Counted from the stretch's first letter, positions 25,001 to 38,420 are shown. The stretch: 64,000 nt of DNA from Monosporascus cannonballus (GCA_004154925.1 QJNS01000202.1:86534-150533), one strand, 5' to 3'. Notes: a model not told the origin generated them from the sequence alone. Numbers and translations: made by a program.

Positions 25001-25607
25001 CCAGGCCCGTTTTCAGAATGAATTGCGATTCCTTTAACGACGGATGACCCAGTATTACAATAAGAAAAGAATTAAGGGACCAATTTTAGCGAGAGGAGAT
25101 AAGGTTTACCTGTTACGCCAGAGACAAAACGCAACTTCGAACATCTCATAAATTAAAATAAAAAGACCCAGCGATAAGCTTGATTTCAAAAAGCTTGGAC
25201 CGTTCAAAGTTGACGAAGTCATTTCCAAAACTAATTACAGATTGTTATTACCCAAAAACATGAAGATACACCCTGTTTTCCACATTTCTCTACTTGAATC
25301 AGCACCCAAGAACGCCCCGTTGGAAACAAACCTAGAACTCGAAAAAGACTCTGACGAGTACGAAGTTGAACGAATACTGGACTCCAGAATGGTCAAAAGT
25401 AAAATCCAGTACCTAGTTAAATGGGAAGGATATTCACATGAAGAAAATACGTGGGAACCACTTAACCACTTGACGAATGCGATGGACCTGGTTGAGACGT
25501 TCCACCGCCAGAATCCTGACCGACCGTCTCCAGTGCGGCCAAGGTCGCAGGCGACAACGGTCCCCTACTTAAATCAACCCTTACGGCGCTCCAATCGAAA
25601 GAAGTAG
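22060..25607 (+). pseudogene. pol of element D: protease, RT, RNase H, integrase, chromodomain
   Basis: Frame -1 relative to gag. The aspartic protease DSGA motif is at about 22191. Reverse transcriptase begins near 22750, with ALDLRDGYYRIRM at about 22970 and YLDD at 23163-23174. The RNase H LKTDAS motif is near 23620. The integrase zinc-binding HHCC ends CNVCNKAK near 24340, and its core carries WDFI..IVDRFTK (about 24436-24530) and TDGQTE (about 24730). A chromodomain with YLVKWEGY..NTWEP lies at about 25356-25480. In-frame stops fall at 22635, 24024, 24150, 24204, 24639, 24726, 24924, 25035 and 25149. Most fit CAA or CAG changed to TAA or TAG, as RIP predicts. Confidence 0.92.
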
Positions 25608-25995
25608 ATGTTTTTATCAACGCATCTAGCTCTGAAGTAAGCTGTGCTTGCTCCTTTTCTTTACGATCCTTCTCCGCATCCAGTTTTTCTCGCTCCTTTA
25701 GTTCATCCATGTTTTTAAGCCCCCTCTGAATAAACGATATCCCTTTGGAATGTAACCATTCAGATTGACGATCCAACCGAGTAATGCGATTGGATAATTC
25801 TTGGAGCTGTTGAACAGCCAGACGTTTTTTTCGGTTTATCCGGAGCTTTTCGGCCCGGATGTTTTCAAGCGATGAGAGCGAGATGTGGTTCCCATTGCAG
25901 GATTGAACATTGGCCGCCAAACAGTTCTGACAGCTTTTTTGACCTTCTAACATCTTGCAAGAAAGCTTTTTCTCGAAATAGCGCGTATACGGCAT
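25462..25995 (-). CDS. Conserved antisense ORF at the 3' end of gypsy element D
   Basis: 177 codons from ATG 25995 on the strand opposite pol, overlapping the last 145 bp of pol. The frame continues upstream, without a stop, to an ATA (about 26080) that may be a mutated start. Residues near the start read GFEVMPY..YFE, then a CX2C pair and another Cys, then a long charged coiled coil (about residues 45-120) and a Ser/Gly-rich tail. Homologous frames lie at the same place in elements A, B and C. Similar proteins beside fungal retroelements are known to me only as hypothetical. Unlike gag and pol here, this copy has no internal stop. Function unknown. Confidence 0.6.
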   Translation of the reverse strand: MPYTRYFEKKLSCKMLEGQKSCQNCLAANVQSCNGNHISLSSLENIRAEKLRINRKKRLAVQQLQELSNRITRLDRQSEWLHSKGISFIQRGLKNMDELKEREKLDAEKDRKEKEQAQLTSELDALIKTSTSFDWSAVRVDLSRGPLSPATLAALETVGQDSGGGTSQPGPSHSSSG

Positions 25996-26180
25996 GACTT
26001 CGAAACCAAACTGAGAGATCGACTTAATCAGTTGGTGACGACTTTCAGTGGAAGATTTGATGCGTTTTCGAGGTCTGTCCGATATAGTTAAATATAGTGC
26101 TATAACGCAAAGAAGGAAAAGAAGTTAAGGATTTACTTTTTCTATCTTTGGGGACAAAGATCCTGGAAGGGAGGGAATAG

Positions 26181-26620
26181 TGTTACGTTCAGAAGGGACT
26201 CCACTAGGCCCAAAGGAGGCCCAGAAAGTTGGAGACGCTCGGGATCTCCACCTTCTATCGGATAAACCTCGGGTCTCTGTCAATTTCCAAAGACACCAGG
26301 AGATTCGTAGACGACAGACACCATGGTCTCTCGAGATCCCCAGAAACCATAAGAAATATGAAAGATAAGAAGGATAAGAAGGATATATAAGGTTTGGGTT
26401 TCTTATGTAAATAGCCACCTACTTAGTTTTTCGTTCCTTAGCTATTAATTTAAGTTTTTAGCCAAAAGTAATTATACCGTTTTCTGATTAAAAAAAAAAT
26501 ACCTTAAAATCTCCTTAACGAACATACTAAATCATTTTTCGCCCTATTATTACCTGCAAATCAAAACCCTTTTCGGATACTGCTTATACCTCCAGGTGGA
26601 TGTATGACAGGTTCGTTACA
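26181..26620 (+). repeat. 3' LTR of element D
   Basis: Same 440-bp length as the 5' LTR; ends GGTTCGTTACA. Followed by the duplicated target AAAAG. Confidence 0.95.
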
Positions 26621-29600
26621 AAAAGGCTATTAAGAAAAAAATACGTTAATTTATAGGAAATCTCTGAAATAATAACTAAAACGACGCATAATAAGATATA
26701 ATTGCAAATATAAAAAAATAATTTATTCGATAAGAAAAAAATTATAAAAAAATTAAAAATTATTAATACGGTTCGAAAGAATAATATGTTAATAATAATA
26801 ATAGATATAATAACTTAACGCGTTATATATAAAAACATAAATAAAGCTCGACAGATTCGAATAAAAGTTAAAAGAAAAAAGTTATTTATAAGAAAGCCGC
26901 AAAATGACGAAATTTAAAAATATTAAAGGGAATTTTTAAAAAAGGTTTTAAACGCGACGATAAAAACCATTAATAACTTTATTACTTTGGATATACGAAT
27001 TAAAACGTATTGGTATATTACAATAATGGATTACGGAACTTTAGACGAAAATTATATTATACCAAATATAATTAATAAGCTTAAATTATTATGGAAATAT
27101 AAATTAAAACTTTATATAGCAACGAATACCGAAGGTTAGGAATTTGCTTACGATAACGGAAAAATTATATGCGAAATTAATTATTTCGAGATTTTTGTTC
27201 AAAAACAATATTAAACGGTTAATTTCGATATCGTTTTATTCGGAAATTATAATATGATCTTAAGATTACCATGGATATACTAATACGGAATTTTAATTAA
27301 TAAAGGAATTAGTTAAATAAAATTCGTTTTATTCTTTATTAATAAACGAAAAAAAATAAGATCTTAATATTCGATCGATAATGGTAACGAATGCAAATAT
27401 AAAAATACGATAAATATCTTATTACCCAAAGGAATAAAATATAAAAAAAACAGATATTAAAAAAATATAACGTATCGTTATAATTATTAAAACAAAATTA
27501 AAGTAATTAAATAACGATCTAAAACAAAAATAATAACCCAAGGAATTAAAAAATCTAATTAATATATTATTATAATACCATAAATACGAATAGCTTTTCA
27601 AAAAGAAATTCGATACGAAATTACCAAAATATAACGAATAAAATTATGAAATAATTTTTAAAAAAAGAATTTCGACAAAATTTTACCTTATTTATAACTT
27701 TAATAAAAACGAATTACGTACTTTCAGAAAATACCTGGAAAATCGGTTACAGAAAGGATGGATTCGATTTTCGAAATTATTAGCAAAATACCCGATATTT
27801 TTCGTACCTAAAAAAAATAAAAAATTGCGACTTATGATTAATTATCGATAATTAAATAATGTTATTATTACAAATCGAATATTATTACCTTTAATTACGG
27901 AAATAAAAAACCGATTTTATGGAACCAAATAATTTATAATATTTAATCTTAAAAATAAATATAATTTTATTAAAATCTAAAAAAATACAAATAGAAAATA
28001 ATTTTTAGAACGAAATACGGACTATTTAAATATTTGGTTATATTAATAGGATTTACGAACGTATTAATTACCTTTTAGTAAATAATTAATTACGTATTAC
28101 GAAAATACTTCGATATTTTCGTTATTTGTTATTTTGACGATATTTTTATTTTTTTAAAAACGGAAAAAATATAGGTAAAATATATTTATAAAATTCTTTA
28201 AACCTTATAAGACGTAAGGTTATTTATTAATGCAGAAAAAAGTTAATTCTATACGTAAAAAATAAAATATCTAGGATATATTATTATCCCAGGATATATT
28301 AAAATAAACCCTAAGAAAATCGTTACACTTATAAAATAGCAAACGCCAATAATAATTAAGGAAATATAGGTATTTTTCGAATTTGTTAATTATTATAGGA
28401 AATTTATTCGAAATTTTAGCAAAATAATTATACCCTTAACGAATCTTATAAAAAAAAGAATTTAAATAAACGCCAGATACGGAAAAAATATTTTAAAATA
28501 TTAAGAATACGATTACCAATAAGTTAATATTAATTATGTACGATCCAAACCGCCTTATTAAATTAAAAACCGATATTTCGGATTACGTATTAAATATAAT
28601 AATCGGATAACGAAATAATTAAGGTAAATTATACCCTATTATATTCTGTTTGTATAAATTAAAAGAAGCCGAATTTAATTACGGTATTCCAGATAAAAAA
28701 TTTATAACTATTATTATAGCATTTCGAGAATTTAGAGATTTTTTAAAAGAAAATTTGTACCAGATTAAGGTTTATACGGATTATTAAAATTTTACCCGAT
28801 TTATTATAATTAGGGAACTTATAAGATAATAATTAAAATATATAGAAAAATTGGCGAATTTCGATTTCGTTATTATTTACAAAAAAGAAATTAAAAAAAT
28901 AACAAAGCAAATATTTTAAGCAAACGATTAAACCTTGAAAAAAAATTAATTAAGATTAATTATATAATTTTCGATATTACTATAAAAAGATATTTACGTT
29001 TACGACAAATTGCGATAATTCGGGTAATACCTTTCGATATGTATTGGAGAATTTAATAATATAACGATAATTTTCTAAAAGATTAAAAAACGAACAAAAT
29101 ATAAATTCCAGAAGACTATTAGAAAAATCTGGTACAAAAAATATACGAATATTAGTTATACGGACATTTAAAGATTTATAAAACCTTAAAAAAATTTCGA
29201 CGCATATATTTTTTTTTCTTAAAATAAAAGTAATAATACAGAAAAGTATATAATAATAGGATATTTGCGCCAAAACAAAGACTTGATGGCATATACCATA
29301 TAAAGAATTATAACCATTATTAGTCGTAAAACGACCATAATATTTAGTTATATTCGATTATATTCTTAAACTTTTTATATCAGAAAATCCAGTTACGGAA
29401 ATATATTACGATAGTATTTTCATAATCGTCGACCGATTTACGAAATTTTCTTATTTTTTACTATATTATAAAGATATAAATACCGAATAACTAATATATA
29501 TTTTCTTTAAATATATTTTTAACATATGCGGATTATTAATAAAAAATCATATTAAATAAAGAATTAATATTTGTATTTAAGTTTTAAAAAGGCCTTATAA

Positions 29601-30399
29601 TATAAATTAATTTAAATTATAAATTATTTAACGCGTTTAAACCTTAAATAAATAAATAGATAAAACGAACAAATTAAATTTTAAAAATTTACTTACGATA
29701 TTATATTAATTATAAACAAAATAATTAAGTTAAAAATTATTAATTACGCAATTAATTTACAATATTAGTTATTAAAAAAGCATTAAGATAATATTTACGA
29801 ACGTAAATTTTGGTTTTATTTTAAAGGTTTATAAAAAAAATATATAACGATAATTTAATTAATATTAAAATAATCCTTACGTTAAAATAATTACGATAAT
29901 TATATTAAAAAATAAAAATAAAATTAGAATTCGTACAAAATTAAATAAGTAAATATTATAATTAAAAAAGGTTAAAAAATTAATTTTCGAAAAAAGGAAA
30001 ATGATTTTTTTCGTTACAAAAAATATTTAAATAAAACGACCCAGCAAAAAACTCGATTTTAAATATATCGGTCCATACAAAATCGTTAAAAAAATCTTAA
30101 AAAATAACTATTAATTAGAATTTTTATTAAAAATTAAATTTTATTTAACTTTTTATGTTTTCTTACTTAAGTTAACAACAGATATAATCAAAATATATAC
30201 GGTATAAAATAATATAAAAATAAAAAACGAATAAGTATACGAAATGGAGAAAATTTTCGATATGCAAAAATAAAACAGATTTATTCAGTACCTAATCAAA
30301 TAAAAAAGCACCCAAATTTCGAAAACACCTGGGAACCCGCTAAGAACCTTACTAGCGCCTAACGTTTATTGAAAATTTTTACTAATAACGACGGGCGCG

Positions 30400-30990
30400 T
30401 CCCAATTAACAGTTAACCAGTTAATAGCCGGAATATCGGGCCAGTCGACTGCGGCCTGCGCTAACGTGGTAACCGTAACGGCGGCCTTTAACTGCTTTTG
30501 TTCCCGACGTTCTTATTCCTTTAGTTTATCCAATAATTAAAGCCTACGTTATACTATGGTAACGCCCTTTAAACGAACCAATACCTTTTGTTTACGTAAA
30601 GAAATAAGACGAAAAAGAACTTTATTTAATTTTTTTCTGATATTTGCGTTAAATTTCAAAATGAAACCGCTAAAGCTTTAATAATCGTTTTTCGGCAAAC
30701 GTTTTTTTTACGTTTTAAACGTTAATATTTACGACAAATATTTTATAGAGAAAAAATGGATATACCGGTACCATTACAAAATCGACCCCGATTAACATAT
30801 TCCTTATACCTTAAAACGTTTTCCATTATTTTACACTTTATGTTTTTCGAGAAATAATAAAAATAAAGTATAATTTCGTAACCAAATTCGTTAAAGGCTT
30901 TTACGAAGTTAGCACGACGAACGGTAAAAAAATGAAGAACACGACAAATTTTGAAAATACGAAACGATATAATTAAAAGCAAAAAAAAGG
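30400..30990 (-). pseudogene. Degraded antisense ORF of element A
   Basis: The minus strand translates to FGYEIILY.YYF followed by YKEYVNRGRFCNGTGI (within 30982-30743), collinear with the antisense frames of elements C and D. RIP changes have replaced the initiation region and several residues. Confidence 0.5.
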
Positions 30991-31056
30991 ATATTTACTA
31001 AACGAAAAAAAAAGAAAAAAAATCTTGAGGACAAAATTTGAGAAGGGGGGAAATCG

Positions 31057-31443
31057 TGTTACAACTCGACAAGCTCCGGTTTTAAAAAACGGTCAGGCAG
31101 GAACATACGGGCCACCTCCCGGGTCATGTAATAGTGATCACTGCCAAGCCAGTGATTATTAGTAATCAAAGGTAATCCCAAATAATCGTGATCACCACCA
31201 ACGGCATGATTACGAATAATCAAGCCAAAAAGAAGAAGGATATATACGTTTATTAAATCCATAATTTAAATAGTTTCAATTTGCAATACTTATCAATATT
31301 AATCGTTTGTAATAAGGCATTTTCGGTATTAAGAGATGTAATACGATTACTATATCCATTGCTTAGATTCCTACGATACTCCTGCTAACATAAACTCGTC
31401 GACTTAAGGTTTAATAGTTGGTTAAACCCTATAGCTCGTCACA
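31057..31443 (+). repeat. Right (3') LTR of element A
   Basis: 387 bp starting TGTTACAACTCGACAAGC and ending CGTCACA, followed by the TTAAC duplication. Confidence 0.9.
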
Positions 31444-31448
31444 TTAAC

Positions 31449-31637
31449 GTTTTATGAAGTAACGGCTATGAAAACGGCCTCGTGCAACAGTACCGTCCAG
31501 TTTTCATGGGGCCAGAGTCACGTGAGGAAGCTCATTTTGTGGGTCGCGCGTGGCATGGTGGACGCCATTTTTGAATCCCAAAACCTCCAGTCTTGAAAAC
31601 TTCTATACCAAGTAGGCATTATTTATATGCAAAATAT
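31449..31637. other. Host spacer between elements A and B
   Basis: About 190 bp of normal composition, not RIPped, ending in the AATAT target copy of element B. Part of the original locus that elements A, B and the hAT invaded. No gene recognised. Confidence 0.7.
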
Positions 31638-32032
31638 TGTGACGGCTAGGCGGTTTAACCAACTATTAAACCTTAGTCGTACGGGTTTATGTTAGCAGGA
31701 GTATCGTGGGACTCTATAGCAATAGAATAACTTGGTTATATCTCTTAATATCAAAAGTGCAAAAACGTATTGTAAACGATTAGTATTAATAAGTGTTGCA
31801 AACTAAAGCTATTTAAACTATAGAATAATAAGCGTATATATTCTAATTCTTTTATTATTACTTATTTCTGTTTAGCAAAACCTTATTAAGCGGTTGCTTA
31901 ATATTACTTAGTTGTATTTAATTGTACTTAATTGAAACCCGTTAAATACCAATTACGTGATCCTAAATTAACGTAGCTTTTATAATCTTAGCTAAACCGT
32001 TTTCGCAGGCCCAACTGGTTTAGGTTATAATA
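31638..32032 (-). repeat. 3' LTR of element B (left side)
   Basis: Begins TGTGACGGCTAGGCGG on the plus strand; collinear with 37895-38289 but more AT-shifted at its inner end. Confidence 0.9.
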
Positions 32033-32159
32033 CGATCTCTTTTTTTCTCAAATCTTATCCTTAAGATTTTTCTTTTCCTTTTAGTAAGCCTTTTCCTCTT
32101 AAGATATCGGCCCGCATTACTAAAAATTGTCGTTAGGTTTTTTCGTTTACCATACGACG

Positions 32160-32660
32160 TCAAAATTTGCTTTTTATCTTTAACGATTTCAGTTTTGAAG
32201 TTATACCGTATTCTTTATACTTTTTCAAAAGCTAAAAATACAAAATAATAAAAAACGTTTCCAAATATAAGGCATATGTTAAACGTAACTATCCCTGTGA
32301 TAATAACGGTATTCTCCTATCTTCCTTAAAAAATATTCGTACCGAAAATTAACGTTTAAAACGCGAAAAGGTATTTGCGGAAAAACGTTTTCTAAAACTG
32401 CAAAAACGCTATTAACGGGAAATAAACGAAATTATTACGTAATTAATCCGTTTTCGAAAACAAAAAGCTTTTTTTCGTTCGAAAAAGGTTAAAATAATAT
32501 AATAAGAATTATAATCGCTGGAAAAATTAAAAAAGTAAAAACGTTAAAAACAGAAACAGTGAAAGGCCGCCGTTACGGCTGCTACGTTAACGCAAGCCGT
32601 AATCGACTGGCCTAATATCCCGGTTACTAACTGGTCGATTGTTAATTAAGATACGCCCGT
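32160..32660 (+). pseudogene. Degraded antisense ORF of element B
   Basis: On the plus strand, opposite to the reversed pol, the translation reads FEVIPYSLYF, then AYVKRNYPCDNNGIL, then RLKREKV. This matches the antisense frame of element C almost residue for residue. Several in-frame stops. Confidence 0.6.
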
Positions 32661-35600
32661 CGTTACTGGTAAAAGTTCTTTAATAGGCGCTAGGCGCTAA
32701 TAAGATTTTTAGCGAGTTCCCAAGTGTTTTCGGAATCTGGGTACTTTTTCCATTTAATCAGGTACTAAGTAAGTCTGTTTTGTTTTCGTATGTTGAAAAT
32801 TTTCTCTACCTTATATGCCTATTTGTCTTTTACTTTCATATTGTCTTATGCCGTATGCACCTTGATCGTATTTATTATTAATTCGAATAAAAAAACGTAA
32901 AAAATTAAATAAAGTTTAACTTTTAATAAAAATTCTAATTAATAATTATTTTTTAAGATTTTCTTAGCGATTTTATATAGACCGATATATTTAAAATCAA
33001 GCTTTTTACTGGGTCGCTTTATTTAAATATTTTTGGTAACGAGAAAAACCATTTTTGCTTTTTCGAAAATTAATCCCTTTAACTTTTTTTAGTTATAATA
33101 TTTACTTATTTAATTTCGTACGAATTTTAATTTTATTTTTATTTTTTAATGCAGCTATTGTAATCATTTTAATATAAATATTATTTTAATATTGATTGGA
33201 CCGTTATCGCGTATTTTTCTATAAATTTCTGGAATAAAACCAAAATTTACGTTTGCTAGTATTATTTTAATATTTTTATAATAATTGGTATTATAAGTTA
33301 ATTGTGCAATTAGTATTTTCTTAACTTAATTATTTTGTTCGTAAATAATATAATATTATAAGTAAGTTTCCAAAATTTAATTTGTTCGTTTTATTTATTT
33401 ATTTACTTATGGTTTAAATACGTTAAATAACTTATAATTTAAGTCGATTTATGTTATAAAATATTGTTAAAACTTAAATGCGAAAATTAATTTTTTATTT
33501 AATATAATTTTTATTAATAATCCGTATATGCTAACAATATGTTTAAAAAAATATATGTTAATTGTTCGGCGTTTATATTTTCGTAATATAGTAAAAAATA
33601 AAAGGTTTTCGTAAATCGATTAACGATTACGAAAATATTATCGTAATATATTCTTATAATTAAATTTTTTAACATAAAAAGTTTAATAATAAAGTCGAAT
33701 ATAACTAAATATCATGGTTATTTTGTGACTAATAATTACTATAATTTTTCGTATAGCTTATATCGTCGAATCTTTACTTTAGCGCACATATTATATTGCC
33801 GTATAAATTTTTATATTATTAATTTCATTCTAAAAAAAATATATGCGTTAAAATCGCTTTAAGGCTTTGTAAATCTCTAGATATCCATATAACTAATGTT
33901 TGTATATTTTTCGTATTAAATCCTTGTGATATTCCTTTAATATTTGCATTTTATTTTTTTTTTAATTTTCTGAGAAACTATCGTTATATTATTAGATTTT
34001 CTGATGTATATCGCAAGGTACTGCCCGAATTATCGCAATTTGTCGTAAACATAAATAGCCTTTTATAGTAATATCGAAAATTATATAGCTAATTTTAACT
34101 AATTTCTTTTTAAGGTCTGGTTACTTGCTTAAAGCATTTGCCTTATCGTTTTTTAATCTTTTTCTGTAAATAATAACAAAATCGAAATTCGCCAATTTTT
34201 TTACGTAACAAAATTATTATCCTATAAGCTCCCTGATCGTAATAAATCGGGTAAAATTTTAATAATCCGTATAAACCTTAACCTAGCATAAATTTCCCTT
34301 TAAAAAATATCTGAATTTTCGAAATATTATAATAATAGCTATAAATTCCTTATCTGGAATACCGTAATTAAATTTAGTTCCTTTTAATTTATACGAAAAG
34401 AATACAATAAAATACAATTTATCTTAATTATTTTGTTATCCGATTATTACGCCCAATACGTAATCTGAAATATCGGTTTCTAATTTAACAAAGCGGTTTA
34501 AATCGTACATAATTAATATTGGCTCGTTAATAATTATATCCTTAATATCCTAAAATATCTTTTCCGTATCTGGCGTTTATTTAAATTCCTTTTTTTTCGT
34601 AAAATTTATTAAAAGTATAATTATTTTGCTAAAATTTCGAATAAATTTCTTATAATAATTGGCGAATCCAAAGAATATTTATACCTCTTTAATTATTGTT
34701 AATATTTGCCATTTTGTAACTGTAACGATTTTCTTGGAGTCCATTTGGATATATCCTAAAGTAATAATATATTCTAGATATTTTATTTTTTATACATAGA
34801 ATTAATTTTTTTTGCGTTAATAAGTAACCTTACGTTCTATAAAGTTCAAAAAAACCTTATAAACGTATCTTATGTGTATTTGTTTTATTTTTAAAAAAAT
34901 GAAAATATCGTCGAAGTAGCAAATAACGAAAATATCGAGATATTTTCGTAATACGTAATTAATTATTCGCTAAAAAATTACTAATACGTTTGTAAGTTCC
35001 ATAAGTATAACCAAATACTTAAATAATTCGTATTTTATTTTAAAAGTTATTTTTTATTCGTATTCTTTTTTAATTTTAATTAGGTTATATTTATTTTTAA
35101 GATTTAATATTATAAACCATTTAATTCCATAAAATCGGTTTTTTATTTTTGTAATTAAGGATAATCATATTTAATTCTTAATTATAATATCGTTTATTTA
35201 TCGATAATTAACCATAAATCGTAATTTCCTATTTTTTAATACGAAAAATATTAGATATTTTGCTAGTGATTTCGAAAATTAATTTTATTTTTTTTTGTAA
35301 TTAATTTTTTAGATATTTTTTGAAAGTACGTAATTCGTTTCCGTTAAGGTTGTAAATAAGGTAAAACTTTGTCGAAAATCTTTCTTTAAAAATTATTTCG
35401 TAATTTTATTTGCTATATTTTAATAATTTTATATCGAGCTCCTTTTTAACAAGCTATTTATATTTATGATATTATAATAGCATATTGGTTAGATTTTCTA
35501 ACTTTTCGGGCTGTTATTTTAATTATTTTAAATCGTTATTTAATTACTTTAATTTCGCTTTAATAATAATAACGATATATTGTATTCGTTTTTAATATAT

Positions 35601-37894
35601 ATTTTTTCTTATATTTTATTCTTTTAAGTAATAAAGTTTTTATTATATTTTTATGGCTGTATTTATCGCCATTATCGATCGAATATTAAGATCTTAATTT
35701 TTTTTATTTATTAATAAGAAATAAAATAAACTTTACCTAATTAATTTTTCCGTTAATCAAAATTCCGTATTAACGTATCCATAATAATCCTAAGATTATA
35801 TCGTAATTCTCGAATAAAACGATGTCGAAATTAACCGTTTAATATCGTCCTTTAATAAGAATTTCTAGGTGATTAATTTTGCGTATAATCTTTCCGTTAT
35901 CGTAAACGAATTTTTAATTTTCGGTATTTATTGCTATATAAGGTTCTAATTTATATTTCTAAGATAATAAAGTTATTAACGTTTTTTATTGTTGCGTTTA
36001 AAGCCTTTTTTGGAAGTTCTTTTTAATTTCTTTGGGTTTCGTTATCCTGTAACTTTTTTATAAATAACCTTTTTTTTTAATTCCTATTCGAATATATCGA
36101 ATTTTGTTTATATTTTTTCGTTTAACGCGTTAAATTATTATATTTATTGTTATTGCCGGCGTATTTTTCTTTCGAGCCGTATTAATTATTTTTGGTTTTT
36201 TTGCAGTTTTTTTATCGAATAAATTATTTTCTTATATTTATGATTATATCTTATTGTACGTCGTCCCGATTATCGTTTTAAAGATTTCCTGTAAATTGAC
36301 GTATTTCTTTCTTAATAATGTTTTTTTATAAAGATTTATAATAAATACTAATTAAAAATAAAAATTCGTAATAGCTTTTTAATAATGCTTTTTTACCGTA
36401 CGCTGGATTAACTCCTTTTCCGTTTAATAATTATATTATTTATAGTGATAAAAAGGGTTTTCTTACGGGCATTACTATTTTTCGGGCTAATTTTTTATTT
36501 CGGCCAATTATTAAATTTTTTAAGGCTATAGTTTAAAAATATCGATACCATTATTTATCGCCTTTGTTATTTCCGGTACGATTTAAAAAATCGAATCTCT
36601 TATAATATATATGGGTAATTCGTTTATAAATATTTTATTTCCATTTTTCGTAATCGGATTATTTTCGTCGTCGACAATATATAGCGTATATTTTGCCGTA
36701 TCGATTAGGGGTTCCGGGATAAATTTTTTCTGTCCAGTTTTGATATTTACGTAATTATCCTTATAATACTTTTTATTATATCCGTAATACTTATTAAATC
36801 AATTTTTTGCCTTTTCGTATTTTTCGTCGGATTTTTTATTGTAATAATCCTTATTAGATCTTTTGCCGTAAAATTGATATATATTTGGCATAAATCATGT
36901 TAATAATTTTGTTATCGTTTTTTTAATTATTCCTGGATTATTTTTCCGATATAAGGGTCCAGTTATTTTGCTATAGTTTCTTAAGTTTTTTACATTTATA
37001 AACCTTATGTCCTATTTTGCTGCAATTAAAGCATTTAATCTGGCTCCAGTTTTATTTGTGGGTAACGCCGAGTTCCATAGGTTTTGGCGCCGTTCTATAA
37101 GAAGTAAGGGGTGCGTCTTATTTTTTCCCTTGGTTAGATTTGTTATATCCTAAATGTAAAACGTATTATCTTTTTTTTTATTGTTTTTCAAACTGTCGAT
37201 TGTCGATCTTAATTATTTCTGTAATATACCGATTTAAAGTAATTAATTGCTTAATCCGAATAATTTTATTTTTTACGTTATTTTTTAACTTTTTATAAAA
37301 TATATCGATAAAGGTATTGGCTTTATTATTTCTTTATTTTGCCTTAACCGTAAAACTTTTAAAAGTTACGGCATATTTAAACATAAATTTTTTTTATCGG
37401 AAATGTAAAAATTATTAGGCCGCAAATTATTTTTTATCTGGATTACCGAAATTATCGCGTACTTTATTTTCGAAATTGGTGCAAAATAAGAAAATCTCGT
37501 TAATAAAATCCTCCTTATTCAATTTTCTTATTTCTAATAAATTTTTCATAATAAGCTTAAATTAATTAGCCGTATTTCCCGTTATATATACTTTTATTAT
37601 TAAGACCATATCCGCTGGATTATTAAAATCCAGAAAACGAAAGTAAATTCGTATTTAAATTAAAAAGGTTTAAAGGTTACCTTTTTTATCGTAAGGTTCC
37701 GGTTTTTTAAGCTTTATACGGGCAAATAAAGTTTAGGTAGGTAACGTAATTCTAAGTTATTAAACTTTTTTCTCCAGTTTTCGAATTCGAGCCTAAAGCT
37801 GCTAAATAAGAGTTTCTTAAGCGCTGGTCGACATTTTGACAATATTAAATATTATTCAGAATTTAACGGTATTACTGAACAAAAGCTTGCAACG

Positions 37895-38289
37895 TATAAC
37901 GGCTAAACGGTTTAACCAATTATTAAACCTTAATCGTAGGGGTTTATGTTAGCAGAAATATCGTAGGACTTTGTAATAATGAAATAACTCGGTTACATCT
38001 TTTAATACCAAAGGTGCAAAAGCGTATTGCAAACGATTAGTATTGGTAAATATTGCACGCTAAAGCTATTTAAACTATAAAATAATAAACGTATATATCC
38101 TAATTCTTTTATTACTACTCATCTCTGCTCAGCAAAGCCTTGCTGAACGGTTGCTCAATGCTGCTCAGTCGTGCTCAGTCGTGCTCAGTTAAGATCCGCT
38201 GAGCACCGATCACGTGATCCTGAACTAGCGTAGCTTTTTTGATCTTGGCTAGACCGTTTTCGCAGGCCCAGCTGGCTTGGGTTGTAACA
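37895..38289 (-). repeat. 5' LTR of element B (right side)
   Basis: Begins TATAACGGCTAAACGG (RIPped TGTGACGG) and ends GGGTTGTAACA. The last ~180 bp are much less mutated than the rest. Confidence 0.9.
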
Positions 38290-38294
38290 AATAT

Positions 38295-38412
38295 GCCATT
38301 GTTGATAACGACTTACCTCGACTTTACTGTAGCCTACAAAGGTTACTCCACTCGTATTAACCCAAGTCCAAGAATGGCAAAACAATGTCATGAGCTGATT
38401 CATTTCTAACGT
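38295..38412. other. Host spacer between element B and the hAT
   Basis: Normal-composition sequence, followed by the 8-bp hAT target TCCCAACA at 38413-38420. No gene recognised. Confidence 0.7.
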
Positions 38413-38420
38413 TCCCAACA

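Larger units (their letters stand above)
19346..26620 (+). mobile_element. Ty3/gypsy chromovirus D, young insertion nested in element A
   Basis: 440-bp LTRs at 19346-19785 and 26181-26620 flank an internal region, with target duplication AAAAG at 19341-19345 and 26621-26625. It carries gag, protease, reverse transcriptase, RNase H, integrase and a chromodomain on the plus strand. The polypurine tract GAAGGGAGGGAA precedes the 3' LTR. Base composition is near genic and the long frames survive, so it is far younger than its host element A. It is still inactivated by some fifteen in-frame stops, most explained by CAA/CAG to TAA/TAG. Confidence 0.95.
17380..31443 (+). mobile_element. Ty3/gypsy LTR retrotransposon A, RIP-degraded, interrupted by element D
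   Basis: Bounded by LTRs 17380-17765 and 31057-31443, with target duplication TTAAC at 17375-17379 and 31444-31448. Without element D it is about 6.8 kb. Translated through stops, it has a gag zinc knuckle near 18630-18680 in which the expected second and third cysteines read tyrosine, fitting TpG to TpA change. Pol resumes after element D, with the reverse transcriptase YFDD region near 28130, integrase (about 29280-29650) and a chromodomain-like end (about 30240-30360). A purine-rich tract (GAGAAGGGGGGAAA) precedes the right LTR. Non-functional. Confidence 0.9.
31638..38289 (-). mobile_element. Ty3/gypsy LTR retrotransposon B, reverse orientation, RIP-degraded
   Basis: LTRs of 395 bp at 31638-32032 and 37895-38289, with target duplication AATAT at 31633-31637 and 38290-38294. 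Pol reads on the minus strand: the reverse transcriptase CYFDDIFIF region is at about 34890-34925. The gag start ATGTCGACC lies near 37840 on the minus strand. The tract next to the left LTR (32035-32050) is purine-rich on the minus strand, the expected polypurine position for a reversed element. Stops are frequent throughout. Confidence 0.9.
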
